From the NCBI GenBank assembly GCA_013297875.1, contig JAAFIW010000001.1:310001-374000 (forward strand): DNA of 64,000 bases. The letters are read 5' to 3'. Source of the stretch: Comamonadaceae bacterium (lineage in GTDB: Bacteria > Pseudomonadota > Gammaproteobacteria > Burkholderiales > Burkholderiaceae_C). The stretch's first letter is position 1. Every line of letters begins with the position of its first letter. The notes below the pieces were generated by a model. The model did no database searches. It worked only from the letters and a program-made list of their open reading frames with translations, and was not told where the DNA came from. Made by a program: the position numbers and the translations under genes. This document shows, in pieces, positions 37,599-46,691 of the stretch.

Positions 37599-37649
37599 TC
37601 GCTATTTTATTGATAGCTGTTTGAGCAGTATTTACAAGGGCTGGAGGCC
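37599..37649 (+). repeat. 50-bp dispersed repeat, copy 12, with SD-like GGAGG
   Basis: ATCGCTATTTTATTGATAGC, TGTTTGAGCAGTATTTACAA, GGGCTGGAGGCC. It begins just after the radA stop, and its GGAGG lies 9 bases before the phosphoesterase ATG, so the element supplies the likely ribosome-binding site of the next gene. Confidence 0.75.
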
Positions 37650-37655
37650 AATTCA

Positions 37656-38441
37656 ATGAAAATTGCAGTGATTTCCGACATCCACGGCAACTTGCCGGCG
37701 CTGCAAGCGGTGTTGGCTGACATTGACCAGGGCGGTGCCGACCTCATCATCAACCCCGGCGACACCCTGGGTGGCCCGCTGGAATCGGCCGCCACGGCTG
37801 ATTTGCTGATGGCGCGGCGCATTCCGATGATTGCGGGCAACCACGAGCGCCAATTGCTTACGCTGCCGCCTGAGCGCCTGAACCGCAGCGACGCCTGCAC
37901 CGCCAGCGAAATCAACGCCATCCACCGCGCCTGGCTGGCCAGCGCGCCGCCCACCCGGTGGCTGAGCGAACAAGTGTTTGTATGCCACGGCACACCCACC
38001 AGTGACTTGCAATACTGGCTGGAAACGGTGACCGACGATTTCGGCCAGCACGGCTCGCGCGGCGTGCGAGCGGCGTCGCAGGCAGAAATCGTCTCGCGCC
38101 TGGGCACCGGCGCGCACACCCGCGCCAGCCTGATCATCTGCGGCCACACCCATGTGCCGCGTGTGGCGGTGGTGGCGTCGCCTGAGACGTCTGATCCGAT
38201 CACCATCGTCAACCCCGGCAGCGTGGGTTTGCCTGCGTACGACGATGCCCACCCCTTTTTGCACCACATCGAAACCGGCAGCCCCCACGCACGCTACGCC
38301 ATGGCTCGCGAGACAGCCGCCGGGTGGATCGTGGACCTGCGTTGCGTGGCCTATGACTTTGAGCCGATGGCCCGGCGGGCCGAGCACCGCGGCAGAGCGG
38401 ATTGGGCCATGGCGTTGCGCACGGGGCGCATGAGCACGTGA
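37656..38441 (+). CDS. Metallophosphoesterase (YfcE-like)
   Basis: Calcineurin-type phosphoesterase of 261 residues: MKIAVISDIHGNLPALQAVL (DxH), INPGDTLGGP (GD), IAGNHERQLL (GNHE), CGHTHVPRVA (GHTH) give the metal site. Substrate unknown; relatives act on phosphodiesters or nucleotides. It follows radA by 59 bases filled by a dispersed repeat. Confidence 0.88.
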   Translation: MKIAVISDIHGNLPALQAVLADIDQGGADLIINPGDTLGGPLESAATADLLMARRIPMIAGNHERQLLTLPPERLNRSDACTASEINAIHRAWLASAPPTRWLSEQVFVCHGTPTSDLQYWLETVTDDFGQHGSRGVRAASQAEIVSRLGTGAHTRASLIICGHTHVPRVAVVASPETSDPITIVNPGSVGLPAYDDAHPFLHHIETGSPHARYAMARETAAGWIVDLRCVAYDFEPMARRAEHRGRADWAMALRTGRMST

Positions 38442-38502
38442 GGGCGTTTGACCTGAAACAATGGCTGATACATCAACCCGGAGCTTTCATGGAGCGCCAA
38501 CC

Positions 38503-39069
38503 ATGACGCAACCCATCCAGTTCTCTCTCTTTGACACCCCGATCGGCTTGTGTGGCATGGCTTGGGGCGACAGCGGTATCGTCGGCGTGCAGCTTCCCGA
38601 AACTCGCGGCGCGGCACAGACCCGCGAACGCCTTTTCAGATCATTTCCACAGTCGCACGAGACAATGCCACCCCCGCATGTGCATGAAGCGATTGCACGA
38701 ATTGCAGGCTTGTTAAGCGGCAAGCATGATGATTTGCAAGACATCAGCCTGGACATGTCTCGCGTGCCTGCATTCCATCAAGCCGTATACCGGATCACAC
38801 GTGCCATTCGTCCTGGCGACACCTTGACCTATGGGCAGATTGCCAGTCAATTGGGTGAGCCGGCTGCGGCCCGCGCGGTCGGGCAGGCGCTGGGGCGCAA
38901 CCCTTTTGCGCCGGTGGTGCCGTGCCATCGCGTGCTGGCGGCTGGCGGGCATTTGGGCGGGTTTTCAGCCAGCGGTGGCATCGCTATCAAGCTGCGGCTG
39001 CTGCAGATTGAAGGGGCACTCGCCGTCTCGCAACAGGGTTTGTTCGACGCCGGTGCAATACCTGGGTAA
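38503..39069 (+). CDS. ogt: Methylated-DNA--[protein]-cysteine S-methyltransferase
   Basis: Suicide enzyme that removes O6-alkyl groups from guanine. From the Met at 38503 (GGAG 8 bases upstream) it has 188 residues. The active-site PCHR sits in FAPVVPCHRVLAAGGHLGGFSASGG, preceded by the helix-turn-helix segment TYGQIASQLGEPAAARAVGQA with the Arg finger. No Ada-type N-terminal domain is present. The following AraC regulator is not Ada-like. Confidence 0.93.
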   Translation: MTQPIQFSLFDTPIGLCGMAWGDSGIVGVQLPETRGAAQTRERLFRSFPQSHETMPPPHVHEAIARIAGLLSGKHDDLQDISLDMSRVPAFHQAVYRITRAIRPGDTLTYGQIASQLGEPAAARAVGQALGRNPFAPVVPCHRVLAAGGHLGGFSASGGIAIKLRLLQIEGALAVSQQGLFDAGAIPG

Positions 39070-39086
39070 ATCAGCGAAGACTCACC

Positions 39087-40049
39087 ATGCTCACGACAAC
39101 CCGACTGCAATCAGGCTCGATTCAAGTGGTGGACTACCGCTGCAATGCAAGTCCGGCTGACAAGCCGTTTACCGAGGTCCACACGGGCTACTCCCTGTCA
39201 TATGTCCGCAAGGGCAGCTTTGGCTACAGGGTGCGTGGGGTCACCCATGAACTGGTGGCAGGCTCGGTGCTGCTGGGCTATCCAGGCGATGAATTCATGT
39301 GCACGCATGACCACCATGTCTGTGGCGACGAGTGCCTCGCGTTCCATCTTTCGCCAGGCATCGTCGACTTGATTGACAGCGATAGCAAGGTCTGGCGAAC
39401 AGCCAGTCTGCCACCGCTGCCAGAGCTGATGGTGTTGGGTGAGTTGGCACAAGCGGTGTCTGAGGGCCACAGCGATGTGGGGCTGGATGAAGTCGGGCTG
39501 TGGCTCGCAGCCCGTATGGTGCGGGTGGTGTCGCCCCGCCAACCCGGTTCGACTGTCGCGACGGCTGGCGATCGCAAGCGCGCGGTGGAGGCTGCGATGT
39601 GGATTCAAGCCCATTCGCACGAAAGCCTTGCGCTGCAGCGCGTCGCGCAGCATGTTGGCCTGAGCGCTTTTCATTTTCTGCGCATGTTTTCACGCGTGAT
39701 TAGCGCAACACCGCACCAATACCTGGTGCGCTCCAGGCTGGCGCATGCCGCGCGACGGCTGGCACAGAAGGAGTCGTCTGTGACCGAGATTGCACTGGAT
39801 GTCGGTTTTTCAGACCTCAGTAACTTTGTCCGCACCTTTGGCCGGGCTGCGGGCGTGTCGCCCAACGCCTTTCGCAAATTACGCCAAGCCGACCGCAAGA
39901 TTTTCCAAGACCGCATCGCAGCCATGCTGGATGCTGGGCGCTTGATCAACTCATCAAGCAGGAAACCACCATGTACGACCACATCGGCATCCGAGTCCAG
40001 AACTTCGAAGCCAGCAAACAGTTCTACCAAACCCTCTTGGCGTCTCTAG
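39087..40049 (+). CDS. AraC-family transcriptional regulator
   Basis: A cupin-like N-terminal sensor (HTGYSLSYVRKGSFGYRVRG) is followed by the two C-terminal helix-turn-helix units (SLALQRVAQHVGLSAFHFLRMFSRVISATPHQYLVRSRL and SVTEIALDVGFSDLSNFVRTFGRAAGVSP). The DNA-binding domain ends near residue 270. The remaining tail, rich in Ser and Thr, overlaps the VOC gene by 79 bases in another frame and looks like out-of-frame extension, possibly after a small frameshift. Target unknown; ogt lies 17 bases upstream. Confidence 0.88.
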   Translation: MLTTTRLQSGSIQVVDYRCNASPADKPFTEVHTGYSLSYVRKGSFGYRVRGVTHELVAGSVLLGYPGDEFMCTHDHHVCGDECLAFHLSPGIVDLIDSDSKVWRTASLPPLPELMVLGELAQAVSEGHSDVGLDEVGLWLAARMVRVVSPRQPGSTVATAGDRKRAVEAAMWIQAHSHESLALQRVAQHVGLSAFHFLRMFSRVISATPHQYLVRSRLAHAARRLAQKESSVTEIALDVGFSDLSNFVRTFGRAAGVSPNAFRKLRQADRKIFQDRIAAMLDAGRLINSSSRKPPCTTTSASESRTSKPANSSTKPSWRL

Positions 40050-40330
40050 GGCATGTTCTGGGCTACAACGACGCCACCCAGGCTGGGTTCGGGCTGCCAG
40101 ATGCCCCCGCGTTTTGGCTCTACCCCTCGCCAAACGCGCCCGCGAACGGCTGCCACATCGCATTTCGCGCCGCAAGCCAAGCCCAGGTCGATGCGTTTTA
40201 CAAAGCGGGCCTGAAAGCCGGCGCTCGCGACAACGGCGCACCGGGACTGAGACCAGACTACAGCCCGACCTACTACGCGGCTTTTCTGCTTGATCCTGAC
40301 GGCAACAATGTGGAAGCTGTTTGCACATGA
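39971..40330 (+). CDS. VOC family (glyoxalase/bleomycin-resistance-like) protein
   Basis: 119 residues of vicinal-oxygen-chelate fold: MYDHIGIRVQNFEASKQFYQTLLA at the start and YYAAFLLDPDGNNVEAVC at the end give the typical metal-ligand positions (His4, Glu near 115). Function cannot be assigned. AAGCAGGAAACC precedes the ATG. It overlaps the 3' end of the AraC reading frame and is followed directly by a GNAT gene remnant. Confidence 0.85.
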   Translation: MYDHIGIRVQNFEASKQFYQTLLASLGHVLGYNDATQAGFGLPDAPAFWLYPSPNAPANGCHIAFRAASQAQVDAFYKAGLKAGARDNGAPGLRPDYSPTYYAAFLLDPDGNNVEAVCT

Positions 40331-40357
40331 AGCTGTGTCGGCGTTGCCCGAGTCTGA

Positions 40358-40741
40358 GTCGGTTGGTGCCAGTTTGGATCGCCGCAAGAGCTTGCGCGAA
40401 TTCACAACCAGCGCGCCTGTTTCGCGACCGATCCGACACTCCTCTATTGGCGGATCACCTGTTTCTTTTCGGGCAAAGGCCATCGCGGCAATGGCGTGGC
40501 GCATGCCGCGCTGGCCGGCGCGGTTGAGCAAATCAAGAAGCTCGGCGGCGGACGCATTGAGGGATATCTGGAAGACACCGAGGGTCGCAAGGCCTCGCCC
40601 GCATTTCTGTTGAACGGCGCACTGTCGACCTTCGAGGGTCTTGGCTTCGAGCGCTCGCGGCTCATTGGAAAGCACTGCAGTTACCGGGTGTTGGCGAGTT
40701 GGTTACAGATGAGCGGTGCCGCCCGGTACAGGCAGCTGTAG
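40358..40741 (+). pseudogene. GNAT acetyltransferase fragment
   Basis: An open stretch without its own N-terminus reads VGWCQFGSPQELARI, then WRITCFFSGKGHRGNGVAHAA and GFERSRLIGK, the central and C-terminal part of a GNAT-type acetyltransferase. A TGA at 40355-40357 stands immediately upstream in frame, the first half of the gene is missing, and the sequence after IGKH departs from the family. Residue identity is strong enough to call a remnant rather than noise. It runs into the convergent hydrolase gene. Confidence 0.65.
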
Positions 40742-41535
40742 TGCGACAGGTCTTGCATGACCGTCAGTCGCCTGCAGTTCGGTATGTCGCCCTGCAAGCG
40801 GGTCGCCATCTCGCAGGGCGACCAGTTGTCCAGTCTGCCGTGCCACAAGAACGTGTCCGCCCTGACCTGCGCTGGCATCGTGGACCAGTCCTGCACATAG
40901 GCCAGGATGTCACGGACATAGCCTGCCCGGCCTTTGCGCAGACCGCTAAAGAGGAGCTCACTCATGAACGAACGGAATGTCGGATCTGAAGCAAGCACGC
41001 GGTCGGCGCCTGCGGCACCGCGAAACAACACAGACCGCAGCACCCCGGGTGCCCAACGGGCCAACGCTGCCTGGCCCAGCGTCATGGCTTTGAACAATGT
41101 AGGGGACGCCATAGCAGTCTGAAACACCGCCCTGCCGGCCATGCCTGGCAGAAAATGGCCTGCCTGAAGCGGCGCGGCCGCCGAGACGAGATGGAGTTGT
41201 TTGACCTGCGGCCCCAGCAGGCGGCCGACGTGCAGCGCGACGCAAGCACCGATTGAAAACCCGATGAGGTTAACTTGGCGCTCGCCAGCAACCGCACGCA
41301 CAGCGGCGGCCAGCGCTGCGAAGTAGGCAGGCCCTGTCAGCGCTGCATCAAGCGCAAAACGATCAAAACACAGCAGCGTCAGGCCACAGGCACGAGCGGG
41401 TGCGTCGAAGACCGCCAATTCACTCGGCGCACCTGGCGCACCATGAAAGTAGATTGTGAGAGGGCCGCCAGCAGCCCCAACCGCATAAGCCCACGGATCT
41501 GGCCGCCGCGTGTGCCCCCATGCGCCTTGCATCAT
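40681..41535 (-). CDS. Alpha/beta hydrolase
   Basis: 284 residues from the Met at 41535. IYFHGAPGAPSEL forms the oxyanion region, LIGFSIGACVALHVG the nucleophile elbow (GFSIG), and a late SHYSC may hold the histidine. Substrate unknown. It follows the DAPG-hydrolase-like gene by 10 bases and appears to be the last of three minus-strand genes divergent from the LuxR-type regulator. Confidence 0.75.
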   Translation of the reverse strand: MMQGAWGHTRRPDPWAYAVGAAGGPLTIYFHGAPGAPSELAVFDAPARACGLTLLCFDRFALDAALTGPAYFAALAAAVRAVAGERQVNLIGFSIGACVALHVGRLLGPQVKQLHLVSAAAPLQAGHFLPGMAGRAVFQTAMASPTLFKAMTLGQAALARWAPGVLRSVLFRGAAGADRVLASDPTFRSFMSELLFSGLRKGRAGYVRDILAYVQDWSTMPAQVRADTFLWHGRLDNWSPCEMATRLQGDIPNCRRLTVMQDLSHYSCLYRAAPLICNQLANTR

Positions 41536-41545
41536 CGACACACGG

Positions 41546-42202
41546 TCAAGCGTCTGCACGATCGGCGGCCCGCGCAGCGTACAGCGGTGGCAGCAAGGCT
41601 TCAAGCAAGCCCACCTCTTCCACGTTGTGTTTGAGCCATGCCGTGCCCATGTCATCGGAGAATATTCGTGGCTGCACCCAGCCGTTGAACACGGGCTTGA
41701 ACCAGCCGCTGGCTACGCCAACCACCATGCGTGAACGGTAGCTGGCGCCACCCTCAGCTTCGCCAAACCGGTGCTCCAGGCGAAACACCTCGTGCCCCAA
41801 GATACGGCGCACGAGTGCGATGCCGGTGTCATCGAGTTTTTCGACCCGCTCGGTCGAATCAACATGCCACTCTGGCCTCGCATCGAAGGCTTCCACGATC
41901 CGGAAATGCGCGCCTTGGCCAGCCCCGCCGCCGGGCGCGGGGGCAGCAAGCTCCCAGTGAATGTGATCACGTGGATGCCACATCAAATACCTGGAGTAGG
42001 TGCGGCCTTGGTATCGCATCGTGCCACCGATGTTTTCAAACCACCAGCGCAGCATGGGTGGCGCAAGGCCGCGCAGGGTGTCGTGCTCAATCGTCATTTC
42101 AAGCTGGCCATTGGGCAAGCGTTGCTGGGTTGTTTTGGCGCTAGCTAAAGCTTTGAGCGGTGCAAGCTGTGGGCGCTCAGGCAGGATTGCAAGTTGAGGC
42201 AT
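41546..42202 (-). CDS. DAPG hydrolase (PhlG)-like protein
   Basis: 218 residues. LRGLAPPMLRWWFENIGGTMRYQGRTYSRYLMWHPRDHIHWEL resembles the core of the 2,4-diacetylphloroglucinol hydrolase family, including the metal-binding HPxDH motif, and later His/Glu residues (EVFRLEHRF) could complete the zinc site. The substrate is unlikely to be known from sequence; relatives are widespread in non-phloroglucinol bacteria. AAGGAG lies before the ATG. Confidence 0.6.
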   Translation of the reverse strand: MPQLAILPERPQLAPLKALASAKTTQQRLPNGQLEMTIEHDTLRGLAPPMLRWWFENIGGTMRYQGRTYSRYLMWHPRDHIHWELAAPAPGGGAGQGAHFRIVEAFDARPEWHVDSTERVEKLDDTGIALVRRILGHEVFRLEHRFGEAEGGASYRSRMVVGVASGWFKPVFNGWVQPRIFSDDMGTAWLKHNVEEVGLLEALLPPLYAARAADRADA

Positions 42203-42225
42203 TAGATACTCCTTCGGGGTTGGGG

Positions 42226-42582
42226 TTAAAAACTGGGGTTCAGGGTTGGGATGTCAGTGGCCGCGTCAAGCGCGGCTGGGCGTACAGTCATCACGCGCAT
42301 GGGCGTGCTGCCTTGGTTGACGATCCGAAGCTCTGTGCCGGCACACTGGCGCAAGACACAGGGTGCAGCGATGCGTTGAGCCGCACCGTCAAACACTGCT
42401 TTGCCCAGACCGTCGAACACAATCAGCAGCATGTCGGCGTTGGTGCCAGGCCATCGTGCAGCGTGCCCAGGTGCCAGCAGGTGAAGCTGCATGCCCAAAT
42501 GCGCTGGCGCACTCGGGATTTCAGTCAACCACTGGCCAGCCGCAACTGGTTTGGCCGTAGTGAGAATGAGCACGTTTTGCAT
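42226..42582 (-). CDS. Uncharacterised small protein, possibly cupin-like
   Basis: 118 residues from MQNVLILTTAKPVAAGQW at 42582. Glycine and hydrophobic beta-strand pattern, no clear metal ligands. First of three minus-strand genes (with the DAPG-hydrolase-like and alpha/beta hydrolase genes), 140 bases from the divergent LuxR-type regulator, which may control it. I do not recognise the family. Confidence 0.5.
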   Translation of the reverse strand: MQNVLILTTAKPVAAGQWLTEIPSAPAHLGMQLHLLAPGHAARWPGTNADMLLIVFDGLGKAVFDGAAQRIAAPCVLRQCAGTELRIVNQGSTPMRVMTVRPAALDAATDIPTLNPSF

Positions 42583-42721
42583 AGCCACAATGGTGCTCAA
42601 GAGCCGAGCAATTGGCATCGGCTGAATGGGCCATCAACGGCTCTTTATCGGGCCACCCTGCCCGGCAGCGGCCATGCTGCCAGATCAAATTTCTGCCTGG
42701 GCTCAGGCACAATTTGATGCC

Positions 42722-45358
42722 ATGTCAGACGCTCACCCAGCATTTGCCCGCACCAAAATTCAACCGCCCCGGCAAAGGGCTGATCTGATTGATCGCGGCC
42801 CATTGCAAGCACAAATGAGCCAGGCCTTACAGCAGCAAAAGCTGGTGCTGATGCTTGCACCTGCTGGCTGGGGCAAGACCTCGGCGTTGGCCAGGCAACT
42901 GGCCTTGCTGCCATCAAACACAGCGGTTGCGTGGGTCAGTGCGGACGAAGAGGACGATGTGCCGCGTCTGCTTGCAGCTCTCACGGCGGCTCTGGAACCA
43001 CTGGAACTGCCCTGGCGTGTTTCGCCTTCAGCCTTGGGCACGCTGGCGCTGGGCTCGCGCGGCGTGCAGCAAGCCGCAGCTGAAGTCGTCAATGCCTTGG
43101 CCGAAGCAGAAGTCGCGCGCGGTTTGCTGATTTTTGACGACATCCATCGCATTGCAGACCCCCAGGCCTTCGAATTTCTGAACGCGCTGATCGATTGGTT
43201 GCCAGGGCATTGGGGTTTGGTGCTTTCCAGTCGCACCGAGCCACCGCTTGCATTGGCGCGCTGGCGCGCGCGTGGCGAGCTTTCGGAGTTTCGCCAAACC
43301 GATTTGCGGTTTTCGTCGGATGAGGTTCAGGCCATGCTGCGCTCCCGCGGAGACGATATGGGTCGAGCCGACGCGCTTCATCGCAGCACGGAAGGCTGGG
43401 CAGCGGGCTTGCGCTTGATGCTTTCCGTGGGTGCAAAAGCGGGGCCAGTCACCGGCAGGCAGCATGTTTACGATTTCCTTGCCGATGAGGTGCTGGCCGG
43501 CATGGATGAGCGCTTGCGTCTGTTTTTACTTCGGTGCTCGGTGTTACCGGAGCTGACACCGCAGCGCTGTGCCCATGTGAGCGCCATGCCCGATGCGCAA
43601 GAGCATTTTGAGCAAGTGGAGCGCGAAGGCCTGTTTGTGACACCTCTGGACGACGCGACGCGCACGCTGCGCTTGCACGATTTGTTTCGCAACTTCCTTG
43701 AAGATCGCCTGCAGCGCGATCACGCGGCAGAGTTGCCCGAGTTGCTGCAGCGTGCTGCTGAACACGAACCCGATCTCGTGCGCGCAGTCCCGTGGCTGGT
43801 TCGCGCCGGCGCTTGGCGTGCCGCCGCATCTGGGCTCGCGGTGCGCGGGCCGGCGCTGGTATCTCTGGGTGGCGGACCGGCCATCGAGCGGCTGCTCGGG
43901 CTGCTACCCCCGACCAGCTTCGCGCAGGATCCGCGACTTCATCTGCTGCGCGGCCTGTGCGCGATTCAGGCCTTCGATTTTGAGCTCATCATTGATGCGA
44001 TGCGGCAGGCCGCCGAAGGTCTGGATCGTCTGGGCGTGGTCAATGAGGCAGCGCTGGCCCGTGCTTACCAACACATGGCAGGGCTGAGCAGCGGCCAGCT
44101 GGAAACCTCTGCCGTCGGCATGGCAGCATTGCACGCCCGCGGGCTGAACGGAGCCGCCGGTGCACTGGCGGCGTACTACTGCGGTTGGATTCAATCTGCC
44201 ACGATGCAGACCGAGGCGGCAGCCGGATACATCGAGACCGCGCTTGCTCATCTGGAGCCGGTGCACGACGCTGGCGCATGGCAGCCGCTGTACCTGATTG
44301 GCTTTCTGGCCAGTCTGCCCGGCATGGGTCCAATTCTGGAGCGCTTCGTGAAGGGTGCGACGCTGGTCGCCGGTGAGCGCGCCAGTCTGTTGCGCCTGGG
44401 CGTTCTGCAAGCTCGCACCACACTTGCATTGCGAGAAGGCCGCATTGGCGAGGCGCGTGATTGGTTGGCCAGTGCGGACGATGAACTGCGCTGGCTCGGA
44501 AATCCTCGCTCGGCGTTGAATCTGAACACCATGCTTCACTTCGCAATCGACCCCTTGGTCGGCGATGAGGCCGCTTGCCACAAAGCAGCTACCGAGATTC
44601 GTGCCGACTTTCGTAACTCAACCCCCGAGCACCGGCGTACGCATGCTGGCTCGGCGCTGCTATGCGAAGTGCGTTGCGCCTGGGCTTTGGGAGACACCGA
44701 CTGGGTACGCCAAGCGGTGACGGATCGGCTGCAAGCGGCCAACGCCTTTGAATGGCCCATCGGGACGCTTGAGTGCTCCGTCGCCAAAGGCATGCTCGCA
44801 TTGATCGATGGCCGCAATGCCGAAGCCGAGCAGGCCTTGATGCCACCGCCGGGTGCCATCGAGAGACTACCTTCGATGGCAGGAGGGCAAAGCGTGATCC
44901 TTTGCGTCGAGGCGCAACGCCGCCAGGGCCGTTTGGACGCTGCTGCTGCACTGCTGACGCGCTGGTTCGATTCACTCGATGCGGGTGAACCCGTGGGCGG
45001 AGCTTTGCTTGCGGGGCACGCCGTGCTGGCAGCAGTGGCCGGCGTGTCTTGGCGAGACAAGCTCGCCCCACCGCGCCAGCAGCGTCTGCGCGATCTTGCC
45101 GCCCAAGCGCTGTCTCTTCGCGAAGGCGGTTTGACACAAGTGCCCGATCTGAATCTGGCGCATCTGCCAGCCGGTCTCACCGAGCGTGAAGCAGAGGTGC
45201 TTGATCTGCTGGCGCAAGGCCAAAGCAACAAGCTGATTGCACGCTCGCTGGACCTCAGCCCGTTTACCGTGAAGCGCCACGTTGCCAATATCCTCAACAA
45301 GACCACGACCACCTCGCGCACTGAAGTGGCGGCTTGGTGGGTGGCTCAGCGCGGCTGA
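42722..45358 (+). CDS. MalT-like LuxR-family transcriptional regulator (LAL type)
   Basis: Large ATP-binding regulator of 878 residues. Walker A APAGWGKTSAL (residues 46-56) and Walker B LLIFDDIH define an N-terminal STAND/NTPase module, followed by helical repeats (TPR-like). The C-terminal LuxR helix-turn-helix is LTEREAEVLDLLAQGQSNKLIARSLDLSPFTVKRHV. It probably activates the divergent three-gene group in response to an unknown ligand. The Met at 42722 is chosen because upstream sequence reads as divergent promoter. Confidence 0.9.
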   Translation: MSDAHPAFARTKIQPPRQRADLIDRGPLQAQMSQALQQQKLVLMLAPAGWGKTSALARQLALLPSNTAVAWVSADEEDDVPRLLAALTAALEPLELPWRVSPSALGTLALGSRGVQQAAAEVVNALAEAEVARGLLIFDDIHRIADPQAFEFLNALIDWLPGHWGLVLSSRTEPPLALARWRARGELSEFRQTDLRFSSDEVQAMLRSRGDDMGRADALHRSTEGWAAGLRLMLSVGAKAGPVTGRQHVYDFLADEVLAGMDERLRLFLLRCSVLPELTPQRCAHVSAMPDAQEHFEQVEREGLFVTPLDDATRTLRLHDLFRNFLEDRLQRDHAAELPELLQRAAEHEPDLVRAVPWLVRAGAWRAAASGLAVRGPALVSLGGGPAIERLLGLLPPTSFAQDPRLHLLRGLCAIQAFDFELIIDAMRQAAEGLDRLGVVNEAALARAYQHMAGLSSGQLETSAVGMAALHARGLNGAAGALAAYYCGWIQSATMQTEAAAGYIETALAHLEPVHDAGAWQPLYLIGFLASLPGMGPILERFVKGATLVAGERASLLRLGVLQARTTLALREGRIGEARDWLASADDELRWLGNPRSALNLNTMLHFAIDPLVGDEAACHKAATEIRADFRNSTPEHRRTHAGSALLCEVRCAWALGDTDWVRQAVTDRLQAANAFEWPIGTLECSVAKGMLALIDGRNAEAEQALMPPPGAIERLPSMAGGQSVILCVEAQRRQGRLDAAAALLTRWFDSLDAGEPVGGALLAGHAVLAAVAGVSWRDKLAPPRQQRLRDLAAQALSLREGGLTQVPDLNLAHLPAGLTEREAEVLDLLAQGQSNKLIARSLDLSPFTVKRHVANILNKTTTTSRTEVAAWWVAQRG

Positions 45359-45508
45359 ACCAAGGCCTTATCAATCCAACACAAGGCGTGGGCGCGCACG
45401 GTCGATAGGCTGGAATCCCGCGCAGCAGTCAGCGGAGCTGGCGGATCGGCGACTAACAAGCATGGTTTGACCTTGGGAATTGACCAGCGGCTAACGGCCT
45501 GTCACTTC

Positions 45509-45745
45509 AACCTAGAAACAGCAGTTGGACGCGCCCGAGTGGGCCGCCATGGGGTGGGCTGGCAAGGCGCGACAACGACGCAGGCTCTTGCCTGCTAGGC
45601 GGAGCAACGCGGCCAGCGCGCGCCAGGGTGGATCAATCGGGTGGGTAGCGTTCTCTCCCAACTGGTGAGAACGCTCAACGCTACAAGCACTTGATTTCAT
45701 TGGAAAAAGTTACCGGAACAAGCGGTCAACTGCTGTTTTTAGGTT
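45509..45745. mobile_element. MITE-like element with 19-bp terminal inverted repeats
   Basis: AACCTAGAAACAGCAGTTG (45509-45527) is mirrored by CAACTGCTGTTTTTAGGTT (45727-45745) with one mismatch; the 237 bases between have no gene. An internal hairpin AGCGTTCTC/GAGAACGCT lies at 45647-45675. The right end touches the stop codon of the hemerythrin-like gene. The remaining gap 45359-45508 holds nothing recognised. Confidence 0.55.
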
Positions 45746-46485
45746 CAAACCTTGACCAGCCCCGGCACAGGCGGCAAGCCCAGCGAGCGCGCCAATGCTG
45801 CCCAGCGCGCAGCACTCATATGCCGCTGCGCCACGTCAAGCATCGCCTCAAAAGCCGGCGCAGGCGCTTTCTGGCGCATATCAACGAACATCGCGTTGAG
45901 CTCCGAGACATTCAGCGACACCGCCATCCAGCGCACCACTTGCGCCATTTCAACCGGCGGCACACTGGCCAACAGAAGGTCATGCAACGCAATCAACTCG
46001 GCATCGCTGTACCGCACCCAAAGCTGGGCGTTGTTTTGAGTCTCTTCGACCAGCATGTGGATGTAGTTCTCGCCAACGAACACCGCGAAATGGCTGTACA
46101 GGCGTTGCGCCAACGCAGGGCGCTGCGCCGGCGGGGCGTTGCGAAGAGCGCGTGATTCGTCTTGCAGGCTGGTGATGGAGTCCAGGTGCTCTGTGTGATC
46201 GTCGGCGGTGCGTTGCGCGCCGCCTGGTCTGCGAGCCTCTATCGCTGTGTGGATGAAGTCGTTTTCATGCTGCAAGTGACTATTCATCAGGGTCAGCAAA
46301 GCATCCAGATCATTCAACACCACATTTCTCTCTGCTTCGTTGTGCGGGTCTAGCGTACCGAGCCTTGCGAGCGTACCGCCCATACAGCGACGAAGCGCTT
46401 TGTGGATCGGGCCATAGATGTCAAAGCGCTGGGCCTTGGCTTGTTGCTTTGCAATAGGAAGCGTGCGAGATGTAGCGGCTTGCAT
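45745..46485 (-). CDS. Hemerythrin-like domain protein
   Basis: 246 residues, largely helical. IYGPIHKALRRCMGG, NSHLQHENDFIHTAIE and TADDHTEHLDSI supply His and Glu in the order of the hemerythrin/HHE four-helix di-iron domain. A helical C-terminal region follows. Possible oxygen or nitric-oxide sensing; unproven. GAAGGA precedes the ATG, in a leader resembling that of the DAPG-hydrolase-like gene. Confidence 0.65.
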   Translation of the reverse strand: MQAATSRTLPIAKQQAKAQRFDIYGPIHKALRRCMGGTLARLGTLDPHNEAERNVVLNDLDALLTLMNSHLQHENDFIHTAIEARRPGGAQRTADDHTEHLDSITSLQDESRALRNAPPAQRPALAQRLYSHFAVFVGENYIHMLVEETQNNAQLWVRYSDAELIALHDLLLASVPPVEMAQVVRWMAVSLNVSELNAMFVDMRQKAPAPAFEAMLDVAQRHMSAARWAALARSLGLPPVPGLVKV

Positions 46486-46691
46486 GAGAGTATTCCTTCG
46501 GGTTCAGGTGGCCGGCAACGCGCCGGATGGCTTCGCAGTTTTCCAAATCACCGCATTCGGCACATCGCCCAAAAGAGCCATTGCGCCATCTGCGATGGGC
46601 CATCGCTAAGGACGAAAACCTCCAGGGCTGCTGCGTGACGGTCAGCCGCAACGCCGGCCGGCGTGGCACGCGGCCTGCAACAATCGGCCTC

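Noticed and set aside
45509-45745. Integron attC site or tRNA-like structure
   Set aside because: The ends do not show the attC core sites and no gene cassette or integrase is present; no cloverleaf can be drawn.
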